Positions 26,586 through 34,905 of a stretch of DNA of 64,000 bases are shown here, one piece after another (position 1 is the stretch's first letter; each line of letters starts with the position of its first letter). The notes beneath the pieces are model-generated. The model made no database searches, was not told the origin of the DNA, and saw nothing but the letters and a program-made list of their open reading frames with translations. This DNA is from JBNKHH01 sp050290245 (lineage in GTDB: Bacteria > Pseudomonadota > Alphaproteobacteria > Rhodobacterales > Rhodobacteraceae), in contig JBNKHH010000064.1 in the NCBI GenBank assembly GCA_050290245.1, forward strand, positions 1 through 64,000, read 5' to 3'. The translations under genes and the position numbers were made by a program.

Positions 26586-28844
26586 CTATTGCGCTTGGCT
26601 GCGCAACCACTCCATCAGGTGACCGCGCACCGACTGCTCCCCTGCTTCACCAGCCGCTTCGATGACAGACCTGGCCTCTTCAAGGTCAACACGCCGGATC
26701 AGGTGCTTTACCGGTCCGATCGACGCAGGCCGCATAGACAGGGATCTGAGCCCCATCGCCGCCAGGGCCATCGCTTCCAATGGCCGCCCGGCGTCCTCGC
26801 CGCAGAAGCTGACCGGCGTTCCCGTCTCGTCGCAACGGTCCGCGATCTGGCGGATAAAGCTCAGGTAGCTGATATTCAGCGAGTCATACCGCCTCCGGAC
26901 CCGTTCGTTCTCCCGATCCGCGGCAAAAAAGAACTGTTTCAGATCATTGCCGCCAATCGAAATGAAATCCGCCATTTCGAAGAATTGCCTCGGTGCGAAG
27001 GCAATCGAGGGTGTCTCCAGCATCGCCCCGATCTCAACCTTTTCAGGCAGAACGTGGCCCAACTTCCGCTCGCGCTCGATCTCGTCCAAAAGGTGTTGGC
27101 GTGCCGCCTTGAATTCCTCGAACTGGGCGATGAAGGGAAACATCACTGTCAGGGGTCTTCCCTTGGTCGACCGGATCAGCGCCTGCAACTGCATGCGCAT
27201 CACGCCCACTTTGTCCAACCCGACACGGATCGCACGCCAGCCCAGCGCCGGGTTCGGCTCTTCCTCGCGCTTCATGTAGGGCAGTACCTTGTCCGAACCG
27301 ATATCCAGCGTCCGGAACACCACGCGCTTGCCCTGTGCCGCATCCAGAACGCGCGAATAGACCGCAGCAAGTTCTGATCGGCGCGGCACTTTCGATCGCG
27401 CGAGAAACTGCAATTCGGTTCGGAACAACCCCACGCCTTCTGCTCCAGAGCCTTCCAGAGATGGAAGTTCGGCAATCAGACCCGCGTTCATATTCAGCGA
27501 AATGATCGCGCCGCACTTGGACTGAGCCGGCAATTCACGCAATCCGGCGTAACGCTCCTGTGCCTTGGCCTGCATCGCGATCTTGTCACGGAACGCCGAT
27601 ACCACGGTATCGTCCGGACGCAGGTGCGCGATACCCTGATCGCCGTCGACCATGATATGGTCGCCGTTCAACGCCTCCAGCGTGATCTGACCCTCGGCAT
27701 GAACAATCAGGGGAATCGCCCAGGCCCGCGCCACGATGGCAGCGTGGCTACCCACCGATCCCTGCTCAAGCACGATTCCCTTCAATTTCCCACGGCCATA
27801 GTCCAGCAGCTCCGCGGGACCTATATTTCGTGCAACCAGGATGGGGTCTTCAGGAATACCTGTGCCATTCTCGGCCCCCTGCCCCGTGAGAATCCGCAAA
27901 AGCCTGTTTGACAGGTCATCAAGGTCCTGCAGCCGCTCGCGCATATAAGGGTCAGAGGATTGCCCCAGCCGTTGACGCGCAGAAGACTGCTCCTTCTCAA
28001 CAGCAGCTTCAGCCGACAGACCGGCCGCAATGTCCTCCTCCATGCGCCTCATCCATGATCGCGACCGGGCGAACATCCGATAGGCTTCCAGCACCTCGCG
28101 CTGATCCTTGTCGATCGGATCCTCGCCAACAGATTGCAACATCTCGTCGACCGAAATTCGCAATTGCTCGATTCCGGTGCGCAACCGCTCGGTCTCGGCA
28201 TCGGGATCATCGGCCACCGGATTGGTTACGACCACACGCGGCTCGTGCAGCCAAACATGGCCTTCCGCGACCCCCTCCTGTCCGACACCGCCTCGAAACA
28301 TCATCGGGTTGGTATGCAACGCCCGCAACGCCTCGCCCTCTCCGACGAACGCGCCCAACTCTGTCATCTCGGCCAGAACCATGGCCACGACTTCAAGTGC
28401 GTAGACTTCGTCCTCCGAGTAATTCCGGGATTCCGCCGACTGCACGACAAGAACCCCCAGCCTGTCACCCAGTCGCTGGATGGGAATGCCACAGAAAGAC
28501 GGGAAGACTTCCTCCCCGGTCTCCGGCATATAGCGGAATCCCTTGGCCGAAGGCGCATCTGCTTCGTTTACGACCCGGCCATCGCGCGCAACGCGCCCGA
28601 CCAGCCCCTCGCCCAGCCGCAACCGGGTTTGGTGAACGGATTCGGCTTTCAAGCCCTCAGTGGCACATAACTCAAGCGTCTCTGCGTCACGGAACAGGTA
28701 GATCGAGCACACTTCGGTCTGCATCGAACTGGCGATCAACTGGACAATATGGTCCAGCCGCGCCTGGCCCGCGCTATCCTCGGCCAGCGTATCCTTGAGC
28801 CGCCTTAGAAGCTTGCGGCTTTCACTGTCGGCCTGCTCTGACAT
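26586..28844 (-). CDS. ptsP: phosphoenolpyruvate--protein phosphotransferase PtsP (nitrogen PTS enzyme I)
   Basis: A 752-residue EI-Ntr. An N-terminal GAF domain (residues about 20-165, for nitrogen/2-oxoglutarate sensing) is followed by the phosphohistidine domain, with the active His in GSVGSHAAIVARAWAIPLIV near residue 365. The C-terminal PEP-binding barrel carries the motif FISIGGNDLKQF and the catalytic Cys in VSFCGEDAG. It feeds phosphate from PEP to NPr and EIIA-Ntr. I chose the Met at 28844 (MSEQADSESRKL) because the longer frame is not conserved in character. It is convergent with the MATE gene. Confidence 0.95.
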   Translation of the reverse strand: MSEQADSESRKLLRRLKDTLAEDSAGQARLDHIVQLIASSMQTEVCSIYLFRDAETLELCATEGLKAESVHQTRLRLGEGLVGRVARDGRVVNEADAPSAKGFRYMPETGEEVFPSFCGIPIQRLGDRLGVLVVQSAESRNYSEDEVYALEVVAMVLAEMTELGAFVGEGEALRALHTNPMMFRGGVGQEGVAEGHVWLHEPRVVVTNPVADDPDAETERLRTGIEQLRISVDEMLQSVGEDPIDKDQREVLEAYRMFARSRSWMRRMEEDIAAGLSAEAAVEKEQSSARQRLGQSSDPYMRERLQDLDDLSNRLLRILTGQGAENGTGIPEDPILVARNIGPAELLDYGRGKLKGIVLEQGSVGSHAAIVARAWAIPLIVHAEGQITLEALNGDHIMVDGDQGIAHLRPDDTVVSAFRDKIAMQAKAQERYAGLRELPAQSKCGAIISLNMNAGLIAELPSLEGSGAEGVGLFRTELQFLARSKVPRRSELAAVYSRVLDAAQGKRVVFRTLDIGSDKVLPYMKREEEPNPALGWRAIRVGLDKVGVMRMQLQALIRSTKGRPLTVMFPFIAQFEEFKAARQHLLDEIERERKLGHVLPEKVEIGAMLETPSIAFAPRQFFEMADFISIGGNDLKQFFFAADRENERVRRRYDSLNISYLSFIRQIADRCDETGTPVSFCGEDAGRPLEAMALAAMGLRSLSMRPASIGPVKHLIRRVDLEEARSVIEAAGEAGEQSVRGHLMEWLRSQAQ

Positions 28845-29026
28845 TCGGTTCCGTTTCTCCACGGGCGGACCGGTTCCTCCGGTCCCGGCACCGATAAGAC
28901 CACAACTACCCGCCCGGTGAAACGGAAAATACCCTGCTCCATCCTGCAACAGATACACAATCGGAGTGCAGGCGGGAGCCATGGCCCGCTCGTCCGCCGC
29001 CACGCGCAAAAGCGCGGCGCAATGCC

Positions 29027-30067
29027 TTATGCTTGATCCGCTGGCAAAAATCGCGCCAGGACGCTCTCACGCGAAATCTGACCTATGGGCAGGCCGTCTT
29101 CGACCACCAAAACCGGTGCTCCGCTGTTGAGAACAGACCGGATCACGTCGTCGATTTCGTCCTCGGCGCCGATCTGTCCCGAAGCCGCTGAACCCACGGG
29201 TTCCATCACATCACGCGCGCACAAGACCCCAAGGGGATTCATATGCGCAACGAAATCGGCGACATATTCATTGGCGGGATCTGTATAGATATCGCGCGGC
29301 GTTCCCCACTGCACGATCCGCCCGCCCTCCATGATGGCGATCCGGTCTCCCAGCTTGAAAGCCTCGTCCAGATCATGGCTGACAAAGATGATCGTGCGGC
29401 TCAACCGCTCCTGCAACTCAATCAACTCATCCTGAAGCCGAGCCCGGATCAAGGGGTCCAGCGCCGAGAACGGCTCGTCCATCAACAGGATCGGCGCCTC
29501 GGTCACGAAAGCCCGCGCCAGGCCAACCCGTTGCTGCATGCCGCCGGACAGCTCGCCCACCTTCCGGTCCGCCCAATCAGCAAGCCCGACCAGTTCCAGT
29601 TGCTCGTCGACCCGCGCCCGCCGCGCGGCCCGCTGCACGCCACCCAGTTCCAGACCAAGCCCGACGTTGTCGCGCACCGTTCGCCAGGGCAAAAGACCGA
29701 ACTGCTGGAACACCATGGCGATCCGTGACTGCCGCATGTGCCGCAACGTATGCGCATCGGCGTGGGTCACGTCCACCTCGCCATCGCCATCCGCAACCAC
29801 GACACGCCCCCGCACAACCGGGTTCAGCCCGTTCACCGCCCTGAGAAGCGTCGACTTGCCCGATCCCGACAGCCCCATCAGCACCAGGATCTCGCCCGTC
29901 CCAACCGACAGCGAACAATCGTGCACGCCAAGAACCTGGCCGGTGCGCTTTTGAATTTCGGCACGACTCAACCCCTCGTCCATCAGGGACAAGGCTGCTG
30001 ACGGACGTTCGCCAAAAACGATCGAGACGTTGTCAAAAGTGACGGCGGGGCGGTTTGTATCGCTCAT
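29027..30067 (-). CDS. choV: choline ABC transporter ATP-binding protein ChoV
   Basis: A 346-residue ABC ATPase of the quaternary-amine (OpuA/ProV) type. Walker A GLSGSGKSTLL is near residue 68, the signature LSGGMQQRVGLARAF near 170 and Walker B ILLMDEP near 190. A C-terminal single CBS-like region (ARDVMEPV...ISRESVLARF) follows. It overlaps choW by four bases. With ChoW and ChoX it forms the choline importer that feeds the adjacent bet genes. Confidence 0.94.
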   Translation of the reverse strand: MSDTNRPAVTFDNVSIVFGERPSAALSLMDEGLSRAEIQKRTGQVLGVHDCSLSVGTGEILVLMGLSGSGKSTLLRAVNGLNPVVRGRVVVADGDGEVDVTHADAHTLRHMRQSRIAMVFQQFGLLPWRTVRDNVGLGLELGGVQRAARRARVDEQLELVGLADWADRKVGELSGGMQQRVGLARAFVTEAPILLMDEPFSALDPLIRARLQDELIELQERLSRTIIFVSHDLDEAFKLGDRIAIMEGGRIVQWGTPRDIYTDPANEYVADFVAHMNPLGVLCARDVMEPVGSAASGQIGAEDEIDDVIRSVLNSGAPVLVVEDGLPIGQISRESVLARFLPADQA

Positions 30068-30897
30068 GACTTTCTGACCTCCAACATCACCCGCAGAACC
30101 GTTGCCAGCGCGACGATGACGAACCCGGCTTCAAACCCGAGATCCGGCTTCATGCGGTTCAACCCATTCAACACCGGCTGGCCGAGACCTCCAGCGCCGA
30201 CAAGAGTCGCGATGACCACCATCGACAGCGACAGCATGATTGTCTGGTTCAATCCGACCATGATCTGGGGAAAGGCCGAGGGGATCTCGACCTTGAGCAA
30301 CCGCTGCATTGGCGTTGCCCCAAATGCAGTAACCGCCTCCGTCAACGCCGTGGGCACGGACGAAATTCCGAGATAGGTCAGCCGGATCGGCGCCGGAATC
30401 GCAAAGATCACGGTGGCGATCAGTCCGGGAACTTGCCCCAGACCAAAGAAAATCACGGCCGGGATAAGGTAGACGAATGTCGGCAGTGTCTGCATCAGAT
30501 CAAGGATCGGTTCCAGCGCGCTGTAGAGCCACTTTTTGCGCGCTGCTGCGATGCCGATCGGAATGCCGATCCCCATACAGACGATGCACGAGACAAGGAT
30601 CAGCGTCAGCGTTTCGGTCGTGCGGTCCCAATAGCCCTGGTTCAGGATGAACAGCATTCCCAGTGCCACAACCAGGCATTTCTTCCAACTGCGCTGCAAC
30701 ACCCAGGTCAGGACGATGAACACCGCAGTCAGACCTATCGGCCCAACACTTTCCAACCCCAGCGTCACCGTCTCGATCAGCCCATCCAGCCCGTCGGCCA
30801 GAATGTCGAAACCCCACTGAACGTGATCCTTGAGCCAGTCGACAACCCTTTCGGCGCCATCGCCAACCGGTATCTTGTTCTCCGTCAGCCACTCCAT
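30064..30897 (-). CDS. choW: choline ABC transporter permease ChoW
   Basis: A 277-residue permease with about six to seven transmembrane helices and the binding-protein-dependent transport EAA-type loop (EAVTAFGATPMQRLLKVEIPSAF is typical; ALTEAV just before). It matches ChoW/ProW membrane subunits. ATG at 30897 is preferred over the GTG immediately before it. Downstream it overlaps choV by four bases. Upstream, an oppositely oriented GST gene separates it from choX, so choWV probably has its own promoter in 30898-31095. Confidence 0.93.
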   Translation of the reverse strand: MEWLTENKIPVGDGAERVVDWLKDHVQWGFDILADGLDGLIETVTLGLESVGPIGLTAVFIVLTWVLQRSWKKCLVVALGMLFILNQGYWDRTTETLTLILVSCIVCMGIGIPIGIAAARKKWLYSALEPILDLMQTLPTFVYLIPAVIFFGLGQVPGLIATVIFAIPAPIRLTYLGISSVPTALTEAVTAFGATPMQRLLKVEIPSAFPQIMVGLNQTIMLSLSMVVIATLVGAGGLGQPVLNGLNRMKPDLGFEAGFVIVALATVLRVMLEVRKS

Positions 30898-31095
30898 CAC
30901 AGCGTCCTATCCCCCTTCAGGCACGTCTCGGCCAGTTGTCGTTTACCTTGTTGTGTCCAACGTCCACGGTCCACACAAAATCCTTGCTCAGCAAAATCGC
31001 ACATCCGGACATGCGAGGCCCAGCGGACGCAAACGCTTCTCTTTCCCGAATTTCCCGCTAGTTTCCCACCGAACCCGATGACCAAGGACATTCCG

Positions 31096-31725
31096 ATGAG
31101 CAATCTGACCTTCTACACCAATCCCATGTCGCGTGGGCGCATCGCCCGCTGGATGCTCGAAGAGACCGGCGCCCCCTACGACACAGAGGTCGTCGGGTAC
31201 GGCCCGGACATGAACGCCCCCGACTACCGCGCACTCAACCCGATGGCCAAAGTCCCCACACTCCGACACGGCGATGTCGTCGTGACCGAAGTTGCCGCCA
31301 TCTGCTGTTACCTCGCCGACGCCTTCCCCGACGCGGACCTCGCCCCCGCCCCTGGTGCGCCCGAGCGCGGCGCCTATTACCGCTGGATGTTCTTCGGCGC
31401 GGGCCCGATCGAACAGGCGGTCGTCAATGCCAGCTTTGGCTGGACAACCGATGATCCGCGCGAACAGGGCCGCACCGGCTACGGCAGCCTCGACAGGGTT
31501 GCCAGGACCCTCGACGCGCATCTCTCGGACGGGCGAAGCTTCATGCTGGGAGAAACCTTTTCCGCGGTCGACGTCTACGTCGGCTCCCAGATCGCCTGGG
31601 GCCTGCAGTTCAAGACCCTGCCGCACACCGACAGTTTCGCTGCCTATACCGCCCGCCTCATGGGCCGGCCCGCGGCACTGCGTGCACGCGAAAAGGACGA
31701 TGCCCTCCTGCCGCCGGAAAGCTGA
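31096..31725 (+). CDS. glutathione S-transferase family protein
   Basis: A 209-residue GST. The thioredoxin-like N-domain begins LTFYTNPMSRGRIARWMLEE, with NPMAKVPTL (cis-Pro) and TEVAAICCYLAD (glutathione gamma-Glu binding region) following. The all-helical C-domain contains FSAVDVYVGSQIAWG, the usual N-capping Asp region. An AAGGA ribosome site selects the Met at 31096. It is embedded on the opposite strand between choX and choW. Its substrate and any link with choline metabolism are unknown. Confidence 0.9.
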   Translation: MSNLTFYTNPMSRGRIARWMLEETGAPYDTEVVGYGPDMNAPDYRALNPMAKVPTLRHGDVVVTEVAAICCYLADAFPDADLAPAPGAPERGAYYRWMFFGAGPIEQAVVNASFGWTTDDPREQGRTGYGSLDRVARTLDAHLSDGRSFMLGETFSAVDVYVGSQIAWGLQFKTLPHTDSFAAYTARLMGRPAALRAREKDDALLPPES

Positions 31726-31730
31726 TCGTT

Positions 31731-31814
31731 CTTCTTCTTTTTGGAAATACTCGGGGGAGGTCTGGAGGGGCACAGCCCCTCCAGCGGATCGGCGCGCGTC
31801 AGCGCGGCGAAATC
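31731..31814 (-). repeat. dispersed intergenic repeat, copy B
   Basis: Between the GST and choX. Blocks in plus-strand order are a TTCTTCTTT tail, ACTCGGGGGAGG, a 10-bp stem hairpin (31762-31784, CTGGAGGGGC/GCCCCTCCAG with ACA loop), then CGGATCGGCGCGCGTCAGCG and CGGCGAAA. The reverse complement matches the layout of copy A at 9198-9280. It could terminate GST and choX transcripts. Confidence 0.75.
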
Positions 31815-32738
31815 TCAAAGACCCAGCGCGCCCTTCACCGCAGCCATGCCATCGCCGCCATCCTTTGTGGTGACTCCTGCGAGCCAGCCATCAAGCGTGC
31901 CCGGGTTGGCTTTCAGCCAGGCGGTTGCGGCCTCGTCCGGGTCCTTCCCGTCGTCAAGGATCGCACCCATGATCTCGTTCTCCATGGCCAGCGAGAACTC
32001 GAGATTACCCAAAAGTTTTCCAACGTTCGGGCATTCGTTTGAATAGCCGGCCGAAGTGTTGGTGAAGACCGTCGCACCGCCCAGATTCGGCCCGAACCAG
32101 TCGTCGCCGCCCTCCAGGTAGGTCAGCTCGAAGTTGGCGTTCATCGGGTGCGGCTCCCAGCCGAGGAAAACAATCGGCTCGCCGCGCCCGTCGGCACGAT
32201 CGACCTGTGCCAACATGCCCTGTTCCGAGCTTTCGACGACCTCGAACCCATCGAGGCCGAAAGCATTTTGGTCGATCATGTCCATGATCAGGCGGTTGCC
32301 GTCGTTGCCCGGCTCGATGCCATAGATCTTGCCGTCAAGGGCATCCTTCTGAGCCGCGATGTCTGCAAAATTCCTGATCCCGAGATCGGCCGCAGCCTTG
32401 TTCACGGCCAGCGTGTATTTGGCGCCCTCCAGGTTCGCGCGCACCGTATCGACGGTCCCCGCATCCCGATATGAGGCGATATCCCCTTCCATAGTGGGCA
32501 TCCAGTTGCCAAGAAACACGTCCACGTCCTTCGAGGCCATCGAGGCATAGGTGACAGGCACCGAAAGAACCTTGATGTCGGTCTCATAGCCCAGCGCCTC
32601 CAGCACAACCGTCGTGGCTGCGGTGGTGGCGGTAATGTCAGTCCACCCGACATCCGAGAACGTGACCTGGTCGCAGTCAGCAAAGGCCGGTGCGGCGACG
32701 ACGACAGCAAACATGGACAATGTGGATTTTAAGCGCAT
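31815..32738 (-). CDS. choX: choline ABC transporter substrate-binding protein ChoX
   Basis: A 307-residue periplasmic binding protein with a signal peptide (about residues 1-20, AAPAFADCDQ). The mature part begins VTFSDVGWTDITATTA, typical of ChoX, and carries the aromatic box residues used for the trimethylammonium group (FLGNWMP, GWEPHPMN, DDWFGPNLGG). The chosen start follows AGGGAG. It is divergent from betI across an 81-base gap containing a BetI-type operator. Confidence 0.95.
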   Translation of the reverse strand: MRLKSTLSMFAVVVAAPAFADCDQVTFSDVGWTDITATTAATTVVLEALGYETDIKVLSVPVTYASMASKDVDVFLGNWMPTMEGDIASYRDAGTVDTVRANLEGAKYTLAVNKAAADLGIRNFADIAAQKDALDGKIYGIEPGNDGNRLIMDMIDQNAFGLDGFEVVESSEQGMLAQVDRADGRGEPIVFLGWEPHPMNANFELTYLEGGDDWFGPNLGGATVFTNTSAGYSNECPNVGKLLGNLEFSLAMENEIMGAILDDGKDPDEAATAWLKANPGTLDGWLAGVTTKDGGDGMAAVKGALGL

Positions 32739-32758
32739 ACTGTGGCTCCCTGTTTTTG

Positions 32759-32778
32759 TTGATTGACGAGTCAATTAA
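32759..32778. promoter_or_regulatory. BetI-type operator between choX and betI
   Basis: TTGATTGAC-GA-GTCAATTAA is an inverted repeat with eight of nine arm positions symmetric. It resembles known BetI sites built on ATTGA/TCAAT half-sites. It lies in the shared 81-base gap, so BetI could control both choX and the betICB-gst-betA operon in response to choline. Confidence 0.75.
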
Positions 32779-32819
32779 AAACAACATATCCCCGAAAGGA
32801 TGTTGAGGGAAAGCTAAAC

Positions 32820-33398
32820 ATGCCAAAGCTGGGAATGGAACCGATAAGACGCGCCGCCCTGATCGACGCGACCATCGCCGAAATCGGCCAGGCAGGCTCC
32901 CTGGACATCACTGTCAGCCGCATCGCAAGGCGTGCCGGCGTGTCCTCGGGCCTCGCGCACCACTACTTCGGCGGCAAGGAAGACATCCTGCTTGCCGCGA
33001 TGCGGCATGTCCTTAGGGTTTACTCGGCGGAAGTGCGTAGCCACCTTGAACAATCTGCTTCCCCGATTGAACGTCTCCGTGCCGTCATCCGCGCCAGCTT
33101 CGCTTCGTCGAATTTCCGGCCCGACACCGTCTCGGCTTGGGTCAACTTCTACGTTCTCGCCCTCTCATCCGATCAGGCCGCGCGGCTTCTGCGCGTCTAT
33201 CGCAGTCGCCTGCGCTCGAACCTGCTCCATGACCTGCGCCCGGCCCTCGGCGAAGCCGCGCCCGGGGCTGCCGAGCGCATCGCCGCCCTTATCGACGGAC
33301 TCTATCTGCGCCACGGCCTTTCGGACGCGCCTGACGGAGAGGCTGCGACTACCCTCGTCCTCGCAGCGCTTGACCACGAATTAAAGGAACGCCGATGA
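32820..33398 (+). CDS. betI: transcriptional repressor BetI
   Basis: A 192-residue TetR-family repressor matching BetI. PKLGMEPIRRAALIDATI begins the canonical N-terminus, and the helix-turn-helix is RIARRAGVSSGLAHHYFGGKEDIL. BetI releases DNA when choline is present. The Met at 32820 follows GAGGGAAAG. Its stop overlaps the betC start (ATGA). A symmetric operator lies about 50 bases upstream. Confidence 0.96.
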   Translation: MPKLGMEPIRRAALIDATIAEIGQAGSLDITVSRIARRAGVSSGLAHHYFGGKEDILLAAMRHVLRVYSAEVRSHLEQSASPIERLRAVIRASFASSNFRPDTVSAWVNFYVLALSSDQAARLLRVYRSRLRSNLLHDLRPALGEAAPGAAERIAALIDGLYLRHGLSDAPDGEAATTLVLAALDHELKERR

Positions 33399-34903
33399 CC
33401 CGGCCCAATATCCTGATCATGATGGTCGACCAGCTGAACGGTACACTGTTTCCCGACGGCCCCGCCGACTGGCTGCATGCCCCCAACCTGAAACGTCTCG
33501 CCGCTGCGTCGGTGCGCTTCAGCAACGCCTACACGGCCAGCCCGCTCTGCGCTCCCGGCCGTGCGAGTTTCATGTCCGGGCTTCTGCCCTCGCAGTCCCG
33601 CGTCTATGACAACGCGGCCGAGTTCGCGTCGGACATTCCGACCTATGCCCACCATCTGCGCCGCGCGGGCTATCACACCTGCCTGTCCGGCAAGATGCAT
33701 TTCGTCGGTCCCGACCAGCTCCATGGTTTCGAAGAACGCCTGACCACCGACATCTACCCCGCCGATTTCGGCTGGACGCCCGACTATCGCAAGCCGGGTG
33801 AGCGCATCGACTGGTGGTACCACAACATGGGATCGGTGACCGGCGCGGGCGTTGCCGAGATCACCAACCAAATGGAATACGACGACGAGGTCGCCTTCAA
33901 GGCAGAACAAAAGCTCTATGACCTCGCACGCGGCGCCGACGACCGGCCCTGGTGCCTGACCGTCTCGTTTACTCACCCGCACGACCCCTACGTCGCGCGC
34001 AAGAAGTACTGGGATCTCTACGAGGACTGCGAGCACCTGGATCCGCAGGTCCCCGCCATGGCCTACGACGACCACGACCCCCATTCGCAGCGCATCTTCG
34101 ACGCCAACGACTGGCGCAGCTTCGACGTGACGACGGATCACATCCGCCGCGCGCGCCGTGCCTATTTCGCCAATATCAGCTATCTCGACGACAAGATCGG
34201 TTCGGTCCTCGACGTGCTGGAACGCACGAGGCAAGAAGCAGTAATCGCTTTCGTATCCGACCATGGCGACATGCTTGGAGAGCGCGGCCTGTGGTACAAG
34301 ATGAGCTTTTTCGAAGGTTCATCGCGCGTACCGTTGATGCTTTCCGGTGCAGGTCTCGAACCGGCCCTCATCGACACGCCCGTCTCGACCATCGACCTCG
34401 CCCCGACGCTCTGCGATCTGACCGGCATTGACATGGCCGAGGTCACTCCCTGGGTCACCGGTGAAACCCTTGTCCCGCTCGCTACCGGCGGCCTCCGCGA
34501 TACTCCCGTCGCCATCGAATACGCCGCCGAGGCCTCGATCATCCCGATGATCTGCCTGGTGGACGCAGGTTGGAAATACACCGCCTGCCCCGCCGACCCC
34601 GAACAACTGTTCCACCTGGCCGACGACCCGCATGAACTGGCGAACCTTGCCACCGACCCCGCCCATGCCGAAACGCTCGCCGGCTTCCGCGCCATGGCTG
34701 CCGACCGATGGGATCTCGACCGCTTCGACAGCGACGTCCGTCAAAGCCAGGCGCGCCGCCTCGTCACCTACGACGCGCTCAGGAATGGCGCCTATTACCC
34801 GTGGGACCACCAGCCCCTGCAAAAGGCCTCCGAACGCTACATGCGCAACCACATGGACCTGAACGTGCTGGAAGAAAACCAGCGCTTCCCCAGGGGAGAA
34901 TGA
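33395..34903 (+). CDS. betC: choline-sulfatase BetC
   Basis: A 502-residue sulfatase hydrolysing choline-O-sulfate to choline and sulfate. The formylglycine motif CAPGR (C-x-P-x-R) is near residue 50. N-terminal metal ligands are in NILIMMVDQLNG and the second Asp/His set is in SDHGDMLGERGLWYK. The C-terminal choline-sulfatase tail ends NHMDLNVLEENQRFPRGE. It lacks a signal peptide, so it is cytoplasmic. It overlaps betI by four bases and its stop overlaps the region of the betB start. Confidence 0.96.
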   Translation: MTRPNILIMMVDQLNGTLFPDGPADWLHAPNLKRLAAASVRFSNAYTASPLCAPGRASFMSGLLPSQSRVYDNAAEFASDIPTYAHHLRRAGYHTCLSGKMHFVGPDQLHGFEERLTTDIYPADFGWTPDYRKPGERIDWWYHNMGSVTGAGVAEITNQMEYDDEVAFKAEQKLYDLARGADDRPWCLTVSFTHPHDPYVARKKYWDLYEDCEHLDPQVPAMAYDDHDPHSQRIFDANDWRSFDVTTDHIRRARRAYFANISYLDDKIGSVLDVLERTRQEAVIAFVSDHGDMLGERGLWYKMSFFEGSSRVPLMLSGAGLEPALIDTPVSTIDLAPTLCDLTGIDMAEVTPWVTGETLVPLATGGLRDTPVAIEYAAEASIIPMICLVDAGWKYTACPADPEQLFHLADDPHELANLATDPAHAETLAGFRAMAADRWDLDRFDSDVRQSQARRLVTYDALRNGAYYPWDHQPLQKASERYMRNHMDLNVLEENQRFPRGE

Positions 34904-34905
34904 CC

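Noticed and set aside
27908..28798. 296-codon plus-strand open frame opposite ptsP
   Set aside because: It is the antisense shadow of a clear ptsP; no family resemblance or ribosome site, and composition is Pro/Arg-rich as expected of a GC-rich shadow frame.
28867..28884. GACCGG-N5-CCGGTC hairpin upstream of ptsP
   Set aside because: A short GC dyad with no U-tract and no clear role.
30898..31095. second BetI operator upstream of choW
   Set aside because: No ATTGA/TCAAT inverted repeat is visible in this gap.
33302..34264. 320-codon minus-strand frame opposite betC
   Set aside because: Shadow of a complete sulfatase gene.
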